In this document: one piece after another, positions 23,770 through 32,707 of the stretch | Layout of the letters: each line of letters starts with the position of its first letter | How positions within the stretch are numbered: the first letter of the stretch is position 1 | Assembly (NCBI GenBank): GCA_040505895.1 | Contig: JBEVXU010000019.1 | Span: forward strand, 1-64,000 | Reading direction: 5' to 3' | Length of the DNA stretch: 64,000 nucleotides | Source of the DNA: Vondammii sp040505895 | Lineage (GTDB): Bacteria; Pseudomonadota; Gammaproteobacteria; Chromatiales; Chromatiaceae | Position numbers and translations under genes: made by a program | Notes under the pieces: generated by a model | What the model was told of the DNA's origin: nothing | Databases searched by the model: none | Seen by the model: only the letters and a program-made list of their open reading frames with translations

Positions 23770-25917
23770 ATGAGTGATTCGAATAAACCGAATCTGGATG
23801 ACTGGAAAACGCTGGCGACAAAAGAGCTGCGTGGCCGACCCCTCGATGACCTCACCTGGCAGACGCCGGAAGGCATCGACGTCAAGCCGCTCTATACCGC
23901 AGCAGATCTGGAGGGGCTGGAGCAGAGTGACAGCCTGCCGGGCTTTGCGCCGTTTATGCGCGGCCCCCGGGCGACTATGTATAGCGGGCGTCCCTGGACG
24001 GTGCGTCAGTATGCAGGCTTTTCCACCGCCGAGGAGTCCAACGCCTTCTATAAGCGTAATTTGGCAGCCGGTCAGCAGGGGCTGTCGGTGGCCTTTGACC
24101 TCGCCACCCATCGTGGCTACGACTCCGACCATCCACGGGTGGTGGGTGATGTGGGCAAGGCGGGGGTGGCTATCGATTCGGTGGAGGATATGAAGATCCT
24201 CTTCCAGGATATTCCCCTCGACAAGGTTTCGGTCTCCATGACCATGAACGGCGCGGTGCTGCCGGTGATGGCGGGGTATATCGTCGCCGCCGAGGAGCAG
24301 GGGGTGACGCCGGATCAGCTGGCAGGCACCCTGCAGAACGATATCCTCAAAGAGTTTATGGTGCGCAACACCTATATCTATCCACCGGAGCCGTCGATGC
24401 GTATCGTTGCCGATATCATCGACTACACCGCCCGCAAGATGCCCAAGTTCAACTCGGTCTCCATCTCCGGCTACCATATGCAGGAGGCGGGTTCGACCTG
24501 TGTACAGGAGCTGGCCTTCACCATCGCCGACGGTCTGGAGTATGTGCGGGCGGCCATCGACAAGGGATTGGATGTAGACCAGTTTGCTCCCCGTCTCTCT
24601 TTCTTCTTCGCAATCGGCATGAACTTCTTTATGGAGGTGTCGAAGCTGCGCGCCGCCCGTCTGTTATGGGCAGAGTTGATGGAGAAGCATTTTCAGCCCA
24701 AGGATATGCGCTCGACCATGCTGCGCACCCACTGCCAGACCTCCGGTGTCAGTCTCACCGCCACCGATCCCTACAACAATATTATGCGTACCACTATCGA
24801 GGCGATGGCGGCGGTACTGGGGGGTACCCAGTCACTACACACCAACGCCTTTGATGAGGCGCTGGCCTTGCCTACCGATGCCTCCGCCCGTATCGCCCGC
24901 AACACTCAGCTGGTGATTCAGGAGGAGACGGGTATCACCAAGGTGGTCGATCCTCTGGCCGGCTCCTACTATGTAGAGAGTCTCACCCATTCCATGGTCG
25001 AGGCGGCGCGCAAGCTGATCGATGAGGTGGAGGAGATGGGCGGTATGACCAAGGCGGTGGCCTCGGGTATGCCGAAGCTGCGTATCGAGGAGGCGTCGGC
25101 ACGGCGTCAGGCCCGTGTTGATCGCGGTGAAGAGGTGATCGTCGGCGTCAACAAATACCAGCCGGTGGAAGAGCCTGAGATCGATGTTCTCGATATCGAT
25201 AACACAGCGGTGCGTGAGTCTCAGGTAGCACGTCTACAGGGCATCCGTGCAGCGCGTAACGAAGCGGCCTGCACTGCGGCATTGGCCGCGCTGACTGCAG
25301 CAGCAGAATCTGGCGAAGATAATCTGCTTGGCCTGGCGGTGGATGCCACCCGTGAGCGGGCCACGGTGGGTGAAATATCCGATGCCCTGGAGAAGATCTA
25401 TGGCCGCCATCGTGCCGTCACCCGCTCTGTCTCCGGTGTCTACGGTTCCGCCTACCAGGGGGACGAGGGTTTTGAGATGATTAAACAGGAGGTTGAGGCC
25501 TTTGCCGAAGCCGAGGGACGCCGCCCACGTATGCTGGTGGTGAAGATGGGCCAGGACGGTCACGATCGTGGCGCCAAGGTGATCGCCACCGCCTTTGCCG
25601 ATCTCGGCTTCGATGTCGATATCGGCCCACTCTTCCAGACACCGGAAGAGGCGGCTCGTCAGGCGGCGGAGAACGATGTCCACGTGGTGGGCGTTTCGTC
25701 ACTGGCGGCGGGACACAAAACCTTGGTGCCTCAGTTGATAGAGGCACTGAAGGCCGAGGGTGCCGAAGAGGTACTGGTGGTCTGTGGTGGTGTCATCCCG
25801 CCCCAGGACTACGATGAACTACTGGCCGCCGGTGTCTCGGCGGTCTACGGCCCCGGCACCAATATTCCGGTGGCGGCGGCGGAAATGATGGAGTTGATCC
25901 GCCAGAGGCGCGGTTGA
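23770..25917 (+). CDS. Methylmalonyl-CoA mutase
   Basis: A 715-residue adenosylcobalamin enzyme converting (R)-methylmalonyl-CoA to succinyl-CoA. The catalytic barrel spans about residues 30-560 (PGFAPFMRGPRATMYSGRPW, TMNGAVLPVMA). The cobalamin-binding domain has the lower-axial-ligand motif DGHDRGAKV with His598, and GVSSLAAGH. Both parts are on one chain, as in the large subunit or homodimeric enzymes. ATG 23770 is chosen because the longer frame begins inside the untranslated repeat at 23605-23707. The chaperone GTPase MeaB is encoded downstream. Confidence 0.95.
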   Translation: MSDSNKPNLDDWKTLATKELRGRPLDDLTWQTPEGIDVKPLYTAADLEGLEQSDSLPGFAPFMRGPRATMYSGRPWTVRQYAGFSTAEESNAFYKRNLAAGQQGLSVAFDLATHRGYDSDHPRVVGDVGKAGVAIDSVEDMKILFQDIPLDKVSVSMTMNGAVLPVMAGYIVAAEEQGVTPDQLAGTLQNDILKEFMVRNTYIYPPEPSMRIVADIIDYTARKMPKFNSVSISGYHMQEAGSTCVQELAFTIADGLEYVRAAIDKGLDVDQFAPRLSFFFAIGMNFFMEVSKLRAARLLWAELMEKHFQPKDMRSTMLRTHCQTSGVSLTATDPYNNIMRTTIEAMAAVLGGTQSLHTNAFDEALALPTDASARIARNTQLVIQEETGITKVVDPLAGSYYVESLTHSMVEAARKLIDEVEEMGGMTKAVASGMPKLRIEEASARRQARVDRGEEVIVGVNKYQPVEEPEIDVLDIDNTAVRESQVARLQGIRAARNEAACTAALAALTAAAESGEDNLLGLAVDATRERATVGEISDALEKIYGRHRAVTRSVSGVYGSAYQGDEGFEMIKQEVEAFAEAEGRRPRMLVVKMGQDGHDRGAKVIATAFADLGFDVDIGPLFQTPEEAARQAAENDVHVVGVSSLAAGHKTLVPQLIEALKAEGAEEVLVVCGGVIPPQDYDELLAAGVSAVYGPGTNIPVAAAEMMELIRQRRG

Positions 25918-25932
25918 TTTAGAGATTTTTTA

Positions 25933-26111
25933 GGATCACAGAGAACACGGAGGAGCACAGAGGGCATAGAGGTTTGTTATTGATTTGTAGGAGCGAACTT
26001 GTTCGCGATGAACCGGCTGCGGAGCTCATCGCGAACAAGTTCGCGCCTACACTCGGCACTGACAATTAAACACTCTGTGTTCTCTGCGGTTCTCCGCGTT
26101 CTCTGTGATCC
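25933..26111. repeat. CACAGAG inverted pair filling the mutase-pccB gap
   Basis: A left copy (25933-25971, GGATCACAGAGAACACGG...) and an inverted right copy (26073-26111) form the arms of a large stem-loop, with the REP-like hairpin at 25987-26050 in the loop. The same arrangement recurs in the next two gaps of this locus, and a single copy occurs near trpD. Confidence 0.85.
25987..26050. repeat. REP-like hairpin, GTAGGAGCG family (copy 1)
   Basis: Arms beginning GTAGGAGCGAACTTGTTCGC and ending in CGCGCCTAC fold into a long stem. Further members with the same outer GTAGGAG and CTCCTAC ends but different inner stems are at 38165-38247 and 62205-62265, and a half copy is at about 53119-53142. 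Confidence 0.85.
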
Positions 26112-26143
26112 AGACAGAACAGCAACAAGGCTTGGAGAAAACC

Positions 26144-27676
26144 ATGCAAGAGATTATTCAAAAGCTCGAAGAGCACCGCCAGGCTGCCCGCATCGGCGGT
26201 GGTCAGGTGCGTATCGACAAGCAGCACGCCAAGGGTAAGCTTACCGCCCGTGAGCGGATTGAGCTGTTTCTCGATCCCGGCAGCTTTGAAGAGTGGGATA
26301 TGTTTGTCGAACACCGCTGCACCGACTTCGGTATGGAGCAGCAGAAGGTGCCTGGTGATGGCGTCGTTACCGGCTACGGCACCGTCAGTGGTCGGCTGAT
26401 CTTTGTCTTCAGTCAGGACTTCACCGTCTTTGGTGGCTCCCTCTCTGCCTCCCACGCCGAGAAGATCTGCAAGATCATGGATCACGCTATGAAGGTGGGT
26501 GCCCCGGTGGTGGGCCTCAACGACTCCGGCGGCGCCCGTATCCAGGAGGGGGTGGACTCCCTTGGTGGTTACGCCGATGTGTTTCAGCGCAACGTCCTCG
26601 CATCCGGTGTGGTGCCGCAGATCTCTATGATCATGGGCCCCTGCGCCGGTGGAGCCGTCTACTCGCCCTCAATGACCGACTTTATCTTTATGGTGAAGGA
26701 TAGCTCCTACATGTTCGTCACCGGCCCCGATGTGGTGAAGACCGTAACCCACGAAGAGGTGACGGCGGAAGAGCTGGGCGGCGCCGTTACTCACACTACC
26801 AAATCAAGTGTGGCCGATCTGGCATTTGAGAACGACGTCGAGGCGTTGCTGCTGTTGCGTCGTTTCGTTAACTTCCTGCCCGCCAACAACCGCGAGATGC
26901 CGCCGGTGTGGCCGACGGATGATCCGTCTGATCGTAAAATCCCCTCTCTTGACACCCTGGTGCCTGCGGATCCCAATAAGCCCTACGACATGAAAGAGCT
27001 GATCTACAAGATGGTAGATGATGGCGACTTCTTCGAGACCCAGCCCGATCATGCCGCAAATATCATCACCGGCATGGCGCGGATGCAGGGCTCTACCGTC
27101 GGCATCGTCGCCAATCAGCCGATGGTGTTGGCGGGCTGCCTCGATATCGACTCATCAAAAAAGGCCGCCCGTTTTGTCCGCTTCTGTGATGCCTTCAATA
27201 TTCCGGTGGTCACCCTGGTGGATGTGCCGGGCTTCCTGCCAGGCACCAGCCAGGAGTACGGCGGCATCATCAAACACGGTGCCAAACTGCTCTACGCCTA
27301 CGCCGAGGCGACGGTGCCCAAGGTGACCGTTATCACCCGCAAGGCCTACGGCGGCGCCTACGATGTGATGTCATCCAAACACCTGCGTGGTGATGCCAAC
27401 TTCGCCTGGCCCACGGCTGAGATTGCGGTGATGGGGCCGAAGGGTGCGGTAGAGATTATTTTCCGTCAGGACTTGGGCGACCAGGAGAAGATCAACGAGC
27501 GTACAGATGAGTACCGTGAACGCTTCGCCAACCCCTTTGTTGCCGGTAGCCGTGGCTTTATCGATGATGTCATCATGCCCCACAGCACCCGCAAGCGCAT
27601 CTGCCGCTCACTGGCGATGCTGAAGAATAAAGAGCTGGAGAACCCCTGGCGCAAGCACGGCAATATACCGTTGTAA
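26144..27676 (+). CDS. pccB: Propionyl-CoA carboxylase beta subunit (carboxyltransferase)
   Basis: A 510-residue carboxyltransferase that moves CO2 from biotin to propionyl-CoA, giving (S)-methylmalonyl-CoA. Crotonase-fold halves are visible, with the oxyanion glycines in GPCAGGAVYSPSMTDF and in ITRKAYGGAYDVMSSK. The opening KGKLTARERIELFLDPGSFEEWD is typical. ATG 26144 is chosen over an earlier in-frame start at 26105 because the latter lies in the untranslated repeat. The alpha subunit follows downstream. Confidence 0.95.
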   Translation: MQEIIQKLEEHRQAARIGGGQVRIDKQHAKGKLTARERIELFLDPGSFEEWDMFVEHRCTDFGMEQQKVPGDGVVTGYGTVSGRLIFVFSQDFTVFGGSLSASHAEKICKIMDHAMKVGAPVVGLNDSGGARIQEGVDSLGGYADVFQRNVLASGVVPQISMIMGPCAGGAVYSPSMTDFIFMVKDSSYMFVTGPDVVKTVTHEEVTAEELGGAVTHTTKSSVADLAFENDVEALLLLRRFVNFLPANNREMPPVWPTDDPSDRKIPSLDTLVPADPNKPYDMKELIYKMVDDGDFFETQPDHAANIITGMARMQGSTVGIVANQPMVLAGCLDIDSSKKAARFVRFCDAFNIPVVTLVDVPGFLPGTSQEYGGIIKHGAKLLYAYAEATVPKVTVITRKAYGGAYDVMSSKHLRGDANFAWPTAEIAVMGPKGAVEIIFRQDLGDQEKINERTDEYRERFANPFVAGSRGFIDDVIMPHSTRKRICRSLAMLKNKELENPWRKHGNIPL

Positions 27677-27691
27677 GAAGTGACGCAGAAT

Positions 27692-27855
27692 GATCACTGA
27701 GAACTCAGAGAATCACAGAGAGCACAGAGGTTTTTCAGGCAAGCTACCAAACTAGGTATTTTGCAATATCATTGAGATGCACAGGTATAAATCCTGTGCA
27801 GGAACACAAGTAACTACTCTGTGTTCTCTGCGGTTCTCAGTGTCCTCTGTGTTCC
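27692..27855. repeat. CACAGAG inverted pair filling the pccB-pccA gap
   Basis: Left copy 27692-27730 (GATCACTGAGAACTCAGAG...) and inverted right copy 27817-27855 (CTCTGTGTTCTCTGCGG...) are arms around an 86-bp loop of ordinary sequence. No promoter is obvious between them. Confidence 0.85.
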
Positions 27856-27897
27856 AATAAAAAGCCTGTTAGACGGCTATAAGGTACGGAACAAGAT

Positions 27898-29880
27898 ATG
27901 TTCAAAAAAATACTGATAGCAAACCGTGGCGAGATCGCCTGTCGTGTCATGAAGAGCGCCCGCAAGATGGGTATCAAGAGTGTGGCGGTCTACTCCGATG
28001 CGGATAAGGATGCCCTCCATGTACAGATGGCCGATGAAGCGGTGCACATCGGTGCATCCGCCTCAGCTGAAAGCTACCTGGTGATGGAGCGCATTATCCA
28101 GGCGTGTAAGGATAGTGGTGCCGAGGCGGTCCATCCCGGCTACGGTTTCCTCTCCGAGAACTCCGACTTCTGCGAGGCGTTGGAGAAGGAGGGGATTGCC
28201 TTTATCGGCCCCGCCACTCTCGCCATCAACAGCATGGGTGACAAGATCACCTCCAAACTGTTGGCGGAGAAGGCCGGGGTCAATGTGATACCCGGTTACA
28301 CCGATGTGGTGCGTGACACAGACCATGCGGTGGAGATCGCCTCCGGTGTGGGTTATCCGGTGATGCTCAAGGCCTCCGCCGGTGGCGGTGGTAAGGGGAT
28401 GCGGGTGGCCTGGAACGAGGCCGAGTGCCGTGACGGTTTTGAGCGCGCCACCAATGAGGCGCGCTCCAGCTTTGGCGATGAGCGGGTCTTTATCGAGAAG
28501 TTTATTGAAGAGCCGCGCCATATCGAGATCCAGGTGATGGCCGACACCCACGGCAACATCCTTTACCTCAATGAGCGTGAATGTTCCATTCAGCGCCGTC
28601 ACCAGAAGGTGATCGAAGAGGCCCCCTCTCCCTTTATTGATGAGGCGACTCGCAAAGCTATGGGTGAGCAGGCGGTACAACTGGCCCGGGCGGTGGATTA
28701 CCGCAGCGCCGGTACCGTTGAGTTTATTGTCGATGCCCACCGCAACTTCTACTTTCTGGAGATGAACACCCGCCTGCAGGTGGAGCACCCGGTGACTGAG
28801 TACATTACCGGTCTCGACCTGGTGGAGCTGATGATCCGTGTCGCCGACGGTGAGGAGCTGCCGCTGAAGCAAGAGGATGTGCAGCTCAACGGCTGGGCCA
28901 TGGAGACCCGGGTCTATGCCGAGGATCCCTTCCGTAACTTCCTCCCCTCCATCGGCCGACTGATCCACTACCAGCCACCGACGGGTGAGGGGGTGCGGGT
29001 GGATACCGGCGTCTATGAGGGCGGTGAGGTCTCTATGTATTACGACCCGATGATCGCCAAGCTGGTGACTTACGGTAAGGATCGCGGTGAAGCGATTGAA
29101 CGTATGCAGGGGGCGTTGGATGCCTATTACATCCGCGGCGTACAGCACAACATCAGCTTTCTCAATGCGCTGATGGTGCATCCCCGTTTCCTTGAAGGGC
29201 GCCTGACTACCAACTTTATCGCCGACGAATACCCCGACGGTTTCAACTCCGCCGATGTACCCCAGGACGATCCCGCCAAGGCAGTGGCTGTTGCCGCCAT
29301 GGTTAATCGCAGCTATATGGACAGAGCCGCCCGCCTCAGTGGACAGTTACCCGGTTATGAACGCCACGTTGGTGATGAGTGGGCGGTGGTTATCAATGGT
29401 GAGATCCACCAGGTGACCGCAAAAACTTCAGCTGCCGGCCACGAGGTTGAGTATGAGGGTAAGAGTTATCGTCTGATGACGGATTGGGAGCTGGGAGAGC
29501 CGCTGTTTCGCGCCACCATCAACGATGAAGCTGTCTGCTTCCAGGTGGAACGTAGCGGCCTCTGGCTGACACTCACCTATCGCGGTAATGTCACCCGTGC
29601 ATTGGTGATGAATCCCCGTGCCGCCGAACTCCACGCGCTGATGCCTGAGAAAGTAGCTGCAGATATGTCAAAATACCTCCTCTCGCCCATGCCCGGCCTG
29701 TTGGTCAAGGTGGCGGTAAAGGAAGGCCAGGGTGTGAAAGCAGGTGAAGAGCTGGTGGTGATCGAGGCGATGAAGATGGAGAATGTCCTGCGCGCCGAAC
29801 AGGATGGTGTGGTGGCCAAGATCAATGCCGAAGTGGGTGAAAGCCTGGCTGTTGATCAGGTGATTATTGAGTTTGAGTAA
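27898..29880 (+). CDS. pccA: Propionyl-CoA carboxylase alpha subunit (biotin carboxylase and biotin carrier)
   Basis: A 660-residue protein. The biotin carboxylase part covers about residues 1-445: KKILIANRGEIACRVM at the start, KASAGGGGKGMRVA as the ATP-grasp loop, EMNTRLQVEHPVTE for ATP and metal binding. A BT-like linker domain follows (about 455-580), and the biotinyl domain is last with Lys626 in EAMKMENV as the biotin attachment site. It carries out the ATP-dependent half of propionyl-CoA carboxylation and forms a complex with PccB. Length is normal for a PCC alpha chain. Confidence 0.95.
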   Translation: MFKKILIANRGEIACRVMKSARKMGIKSVAVYSDADKDALHVQMADEAVHIGASASAESYLVMERIIQACKDSGAEAVHPGYGFLSENSDFCEALEKEGIAFIGPATLAINSMGDKITSKLLAEKAGVNVIPGYTDVVRDTDHAVEIASGVGYPVMLKASAGGGGKGMRVAWNEAECRDGFERATNEARSSFGDERVFIEKFIEEPRHIEIQVMADTHGNILYLNERECSIQRRHQKVIEEAPSPFIDEATRKAMGEQAVQLARAVDYRSAGTVEFIVDAHRNFYFLEMNTRLQVEHPVTEYITGLDLVELMIRVADGEELPLKQEDVQLNGWAMETRVYAEDPFRNFLPSIGRLIHYQPPTGEGVRVDTGVYEGGEVSMYYDPMIAKLVTYGKDRGEAIERMQGALDAYYIRGVQHNISFLNALMVHPRFLEGRLTTNFIADEYPDGFNSADVPQDDPAKAVAVAAMVNRSYMDRAARLSGQLPGYERHVGDEWAVVINGEIHQVTAKTSAAGHEVEYEGKSYRLMTDWELGEPLFRATINDEAVCFQVERSGLWLTLTYRGNVTRALVMNPRAAELHALMPEKVAADMSKYLLSPMPGLLVKVAVKEGQGVKAGEELVVIEAMKMENVLRAEQDGVVAKINAEVGESLAVDQVIIEFE

Positions 29881-29891
29881 GGGTTGTTTGA

Positions 29892-30169
29892 GGATCACAG
29901 AGCACTCAGAGAAGCACAGAGGGCACAGAGATTATTTAAAGTGGCTACGCACAACACCCTTTTCATGATGAAAGCTCCATTATCGCTCCCTCTCCCCTCG
30001 AGGGAGAGGGTAGGGGTGAGGAGGGTCAATAAGCAATATATTGAATTAATTCACCCTCACCCTAGCCCTCTCCTTCATAGGGAGAGGGAACAGGAGCTTC
30101 TTCTCTACCAACTAGGATTGAAGGAAAAACTGCGATCTCTGCGTCTCCTCCGCGTCCAATTTTCTGTGG
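29892..30169. repeat. CACAGAG inverted pair flanking the pccA-meaB gap
   Basis: Left copy 29892-29930 (GGATCACAGAGCACTCAG...) and a more diverged inverted copy at 30134-30169 enclose the CCCTCTCCC element. This is the third consecutive gap of the locus with the same outer pair. Confidence 0.75.
29986..30088. repeat. CCCTCTCCC/GGGAGAGGG nested inverted repeat (copy 2)
   Basis: Same class as 23605-23707, with hairpins CTCTCCCCTCGAGGGAGAG and CCTCTCCTTCATAGGGAGAGG flanking inverted GGTAGGGGTGAGG and CCTCACCCTAGCC strings. Confidence 0.85.
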
Positions 30170-30176
30170 AAAAAAG

Positions 30177-31160
30177 GTGAGCATTAATTCTTTAGCCGAT
30201 GAACTGCTGGCCGGCAATCGCCGTGCCCTGGCACGTGCCATTACCCTGGTGGAGTCCACTCGGGCGGATCATCGACAGTCGGCGACTGAACTGATGCAGC
30301 AACTGGCGCCTCATACCGGAAAGTCGATCCGCATCGGTATCTCAGGCATACCCGGTGCCGGCAAGTCCACCTTTATCGAATCAATCGGGAACCATATCAT
30401 CGACCAGGGGCACCGTCTGGCGGTACTGGCGGTTGATCCCTCATCTGCGCTCAGCGGCGGCTCCATCCTTGGCGACAAGACCCGCATGGAGACCCTCTCC
30501 CGACGCCCCGAAGCCTTTATCCGTCCGTCGCCCTCTGCGGGTACTTTAGGGGGTGTGACCCGCCGCACCCGCGAGACCATGCTGCTGTGTGAGGCCGCCG
30601 GTCACGATGTGGTGCTGGTTGAGACCGTCGGCGTCGGTCAGTCGGAGACCGCTGTGGCGGAGATGACCGATATGTTTCTGTTACTACTGATCCCCGGCGG
30701 TGGTGATGATCTTCAGGGGATCAAGCGCGGAATCATGGAGCTGGCCGATCTGATCCTGATGAACAAGGCGGATGGTGTGCTGGAGGCCATCGCACGGCAC
30801 TCTGCCGCAGACTACATTGCTGCTCTCAGCCTGCTCCATCCACGTACCCGTAACTGGCAGGTGCCGGTAAAGAGCTGTTCCGCCCTGGAGGGACGGGGTA
30901 TTGCCGAGGCGTGGGAGCTGATTGGTGACTATCGGAAGACACTGACCGCCAGTGGTGAGCTGACGGAGCGCCGGGCTGAACAGGCGTGCCAGTGGATGTG
31001 GAGCGAAACGGCCGACAGTCTGCTCACCGCCATGCGCAATGACAGCGATATCAAATCAATTATCCCCCAACTGGAGCGCTCGGTTGCAGAGGGGAGTGTG
31101 CCGCCAACGCTGGCAGCGAAGCGCCTGCTGGATCTTTTCCTGAAGCGGGATAGTAATTAA
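30177..31160 (+). CDS. meaB: Methylmalonyl-CoA mutase-associated GTPase MeaB
   Basis: A 327-residue GTPase of the MeaB/ArgK family that guards and reloads the cobalamin cofactor of methylmalonyl-CoA mutase. The P-loop is GIPGAGKST (residues about 58-66), followed by LAVDPSSALSGGSILGDKTRM, VETVGVGQSE (switch region) and NKADG for guanine recognition. The start is GTG at 30177 directly after GGAAAAAAG. Its place downstream of the mutase and carboxylase genes fits this role, and no second mutase is seen. Confidence 0.94.
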   Translation: MSINSLADELLAGNRRALARAITLVESTRADHRQSATELMQQLAPHTGKSIRIGISGIPGAGKSTFIESIGNHIIDQGHRLAVLAVDPSSALSGGSILGDKTRMETLSRRPEAFIRPSPSAGTLGGVTRRTRETMLLCEAAGHDVVLVETVGVGQSETAVAEMTDMFLLLLIPGGGDDLQGIKRGIMELADLILMNKADGVLEAIARHSAADYIAALSLLHPRTRNWQVPVKSCSALEGRGIAEAWELIGDYRKTLTASGELTERRAEQACQWMWSETADSLLTAMRNDSDIKSIIPQLERSVAEGSVPPTLAAKRLLDLFLKRDSN

Positions 31161-31218
31161 AAATATTTCTGATTACCCTTGATGTTTAGCTAGGGCCGGA
31201 AGAAGATAATCATTGTTG

Positions 31219-31370
31219 GCCGCAAATAAACGCGCATAAATGCAAATATTTTCAATGCTCTTCATATTGCGAAGCATCTGAACCAGCCCCTGGTGATTAT
31301 CAATGCTTAGTTTATCTGCAAAGAGTGAATTCAAGAGTCATATTTGCGTTTATTTGCGTTCATTTCCGGC
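31219..31370. repeat. Imperfect inverted repeat of GCAAATAAACGC type
   Basis: GCCGCAAATAAACGCGC at 31219 and the inverse-type string GCGTTTATTTGCGTTC near 31346-31362 form imperfect arms ending GCCGCAAA and TTTCCGGC. This is another intergenic repeat class. A partial relative (GATAAACGCTGATAAACGC) lies near 45548. Confidence 0.6.
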
Positions 31371-31406
31371 TGAGTTTTTAGGGGTAATCAGGAAAAGATA
31401 TAGATT

Positions 31407-32558
31407 ATGAGGAAAATTTGGGAAGTATTTTGGCGTTTTCTGGCACTGGGCTGCGTGAGCTTTGGCGGCCCTGCTGCACATATTGGGTATTTTCAGACCG
31501 CTTTTGTCCAAAAACTTAAATGGATTGACGAAGCCTCTTATGCGAGATTGATTTCGCTAAGCCAATTTCTACCCGGCCCGGGATCAAGCCAGATCGGTTT
31601 TGCGCTTGGAGTTCGCCGCGCGGGGATTTTCGGTGGGTTGGCGGCATTTATTGGTTTTACCTTACCATCCTTTCTGTTGCTCTATTTTCTCTCGATCACA
31701 AGTTCAGGAGAGCACTCCAATGATCTCTTTTCAGGGGTTGTCCATGGACTGAAACTACTGGCCGTCATTGTGGTTGCTGATGCGGCACTCAGCATGTTCA
31801 ACGCCTTTTGCAAAGAGAAGCTATCAATCGCTATTGCTGTGCTGACGGTTGTTACCCTGTTGTGGCTGCCAAACCTGTGGACTCAAATTACTGTTCTGGT
31901 GGCAGCGGCATTGGTAGGCGCTTTTTACGGTAAACCGGTGATTACCGGGAGTGAGACAAAAGAGCGCTTCAAACTGCTGCCGTTAGTGCTCTTTTCCGCT
32001 CTCTTTTTAGGCTTGCCACTGTTTGCAGTAGCATCGCAAGGGATTGAGATTTTTTCTGACTTTTACCAGGCGGGAAGTCTGGTTTTTGGTGGCGGCCACG
32101 TGGTTTTGCCCTTGTTGCAACAAACTATTGGTGATGCACTTTCCACTGATCGTTTTCTGCTGGGCTACGCTGCAGCCCAGGCCGTGCCGGGCCCGATGTT
32201 TTCACTGGCAGCGTTTCTTGGGGCTGAATTGTCGCCAAGCAATCCACTTTTAGGTGCTGCTATAGCAACGGTGGCTGTATTTTTGCCCGGTTTTTTGTTG
32301 GTGTTAAGTTTCCAGGGCGCTTGGGAATCACTTGCAGCACAACCGAAAATTGCCGGTATCGTCTGGGGTATTAATGCAGCAGTTGTGGGTCTACTGCTCT
32401 CAGCACTCTACCAGCCTGTATTTACCAGTGCCGTTTCCACGCCGCTGGAGATGGCGCTAGTTATATTGGGTTTCTTTGCATTGAGAACATTGCGGGCACC
32501 AATAGTGTTGTTGGTTGTTGCGTTCGGGGTAACTGGACTGATTTTACATATGTACTAG
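31407..32558 (+). CDS. chrA: Chromate transporter, CHR family
   Basis: A 383-residue membrane protein of the long-chain CHR family, built of two homologous halves of about five or six helices each. The N-terminal half has FLALGCVSFGGPAAHIGYF and SLSQFLPGPGSSQIGF; the C-terminal half has the related LVFGGGHVVLPLL and AAQAVPGPMFSLAAFLG. These FGG and PGP motifs are the family signature. It exports chromate, and some members may carry other oxyanions. It stands alone and is followed by a strong terminator. Confidence 0.92.
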   Translation: MRKIWEVFWRFLALGCVSFGGPAAHIGYFQTAFVQKLKWIDEASYARLISLSQFLPGPGSSQIGFALGVRRAGIFGGLAAFIGFTLPSFLLLYFLSITSSGEHSNDLFSGVVHGLKLLAVIVVADAALSMFNAFCKEKLSIAIAVLTVVTLLWLPNLWTQITVLVAAALVGAFYGKPVITGSETKERFKLLPLVLFSALFLGLPLFAVASQGIEIFSDFYQAGSLVFGGGHVVLPLLQQTIGDALSTDRFLLGYAAAQAVPGPMFSLAAFLGAELSPSNPLLGAAIATVAVFLPGFLLVLSFQGAWESLAAQPKIAGIVWGINAAVVGLLLSALYQPVFTSAVSTPLEMALVILGFFALRTLRAPIVLLVVAFGVTGLILHMY

Positions 32559-32649
32559 CGGCTGATCGGAAAAGATATCAGGCAGCACTTGTATCCAAGA
32601 AGTACTGTTTTTTGACAGAGGCCCTCTGGTTTGATTGGCGTATAGACAA

Positions 32650-32685
32650 AAAAAGCAGGGTGCCGATATCGGCACCCTGCTTTTT
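32650..32685. terminator. Perfect 36-bp palindromic bidirectional terminator
   Basis: AAAAAGCAGGGTGCCGAT and its exact complement meet at 32667/32668 with no spacer. It is GC-rich inside, with A5 on one side and T5 on the other, so it can stop transcription both from chrA (rightward) and from the sulfur-globule-like gene (leftward). Confidence 0.92.
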
Positions 32686-32707
32686 ACTTAGCCGCTAAAC
32701 AGAAAGA

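Noticed and set aside
28063..29181. 372-codon minus-strand frame opposite pccA
   Set aside because: Antisense shadow of the biotin carboxylase domain, a known effect of high-GC third codon positions.
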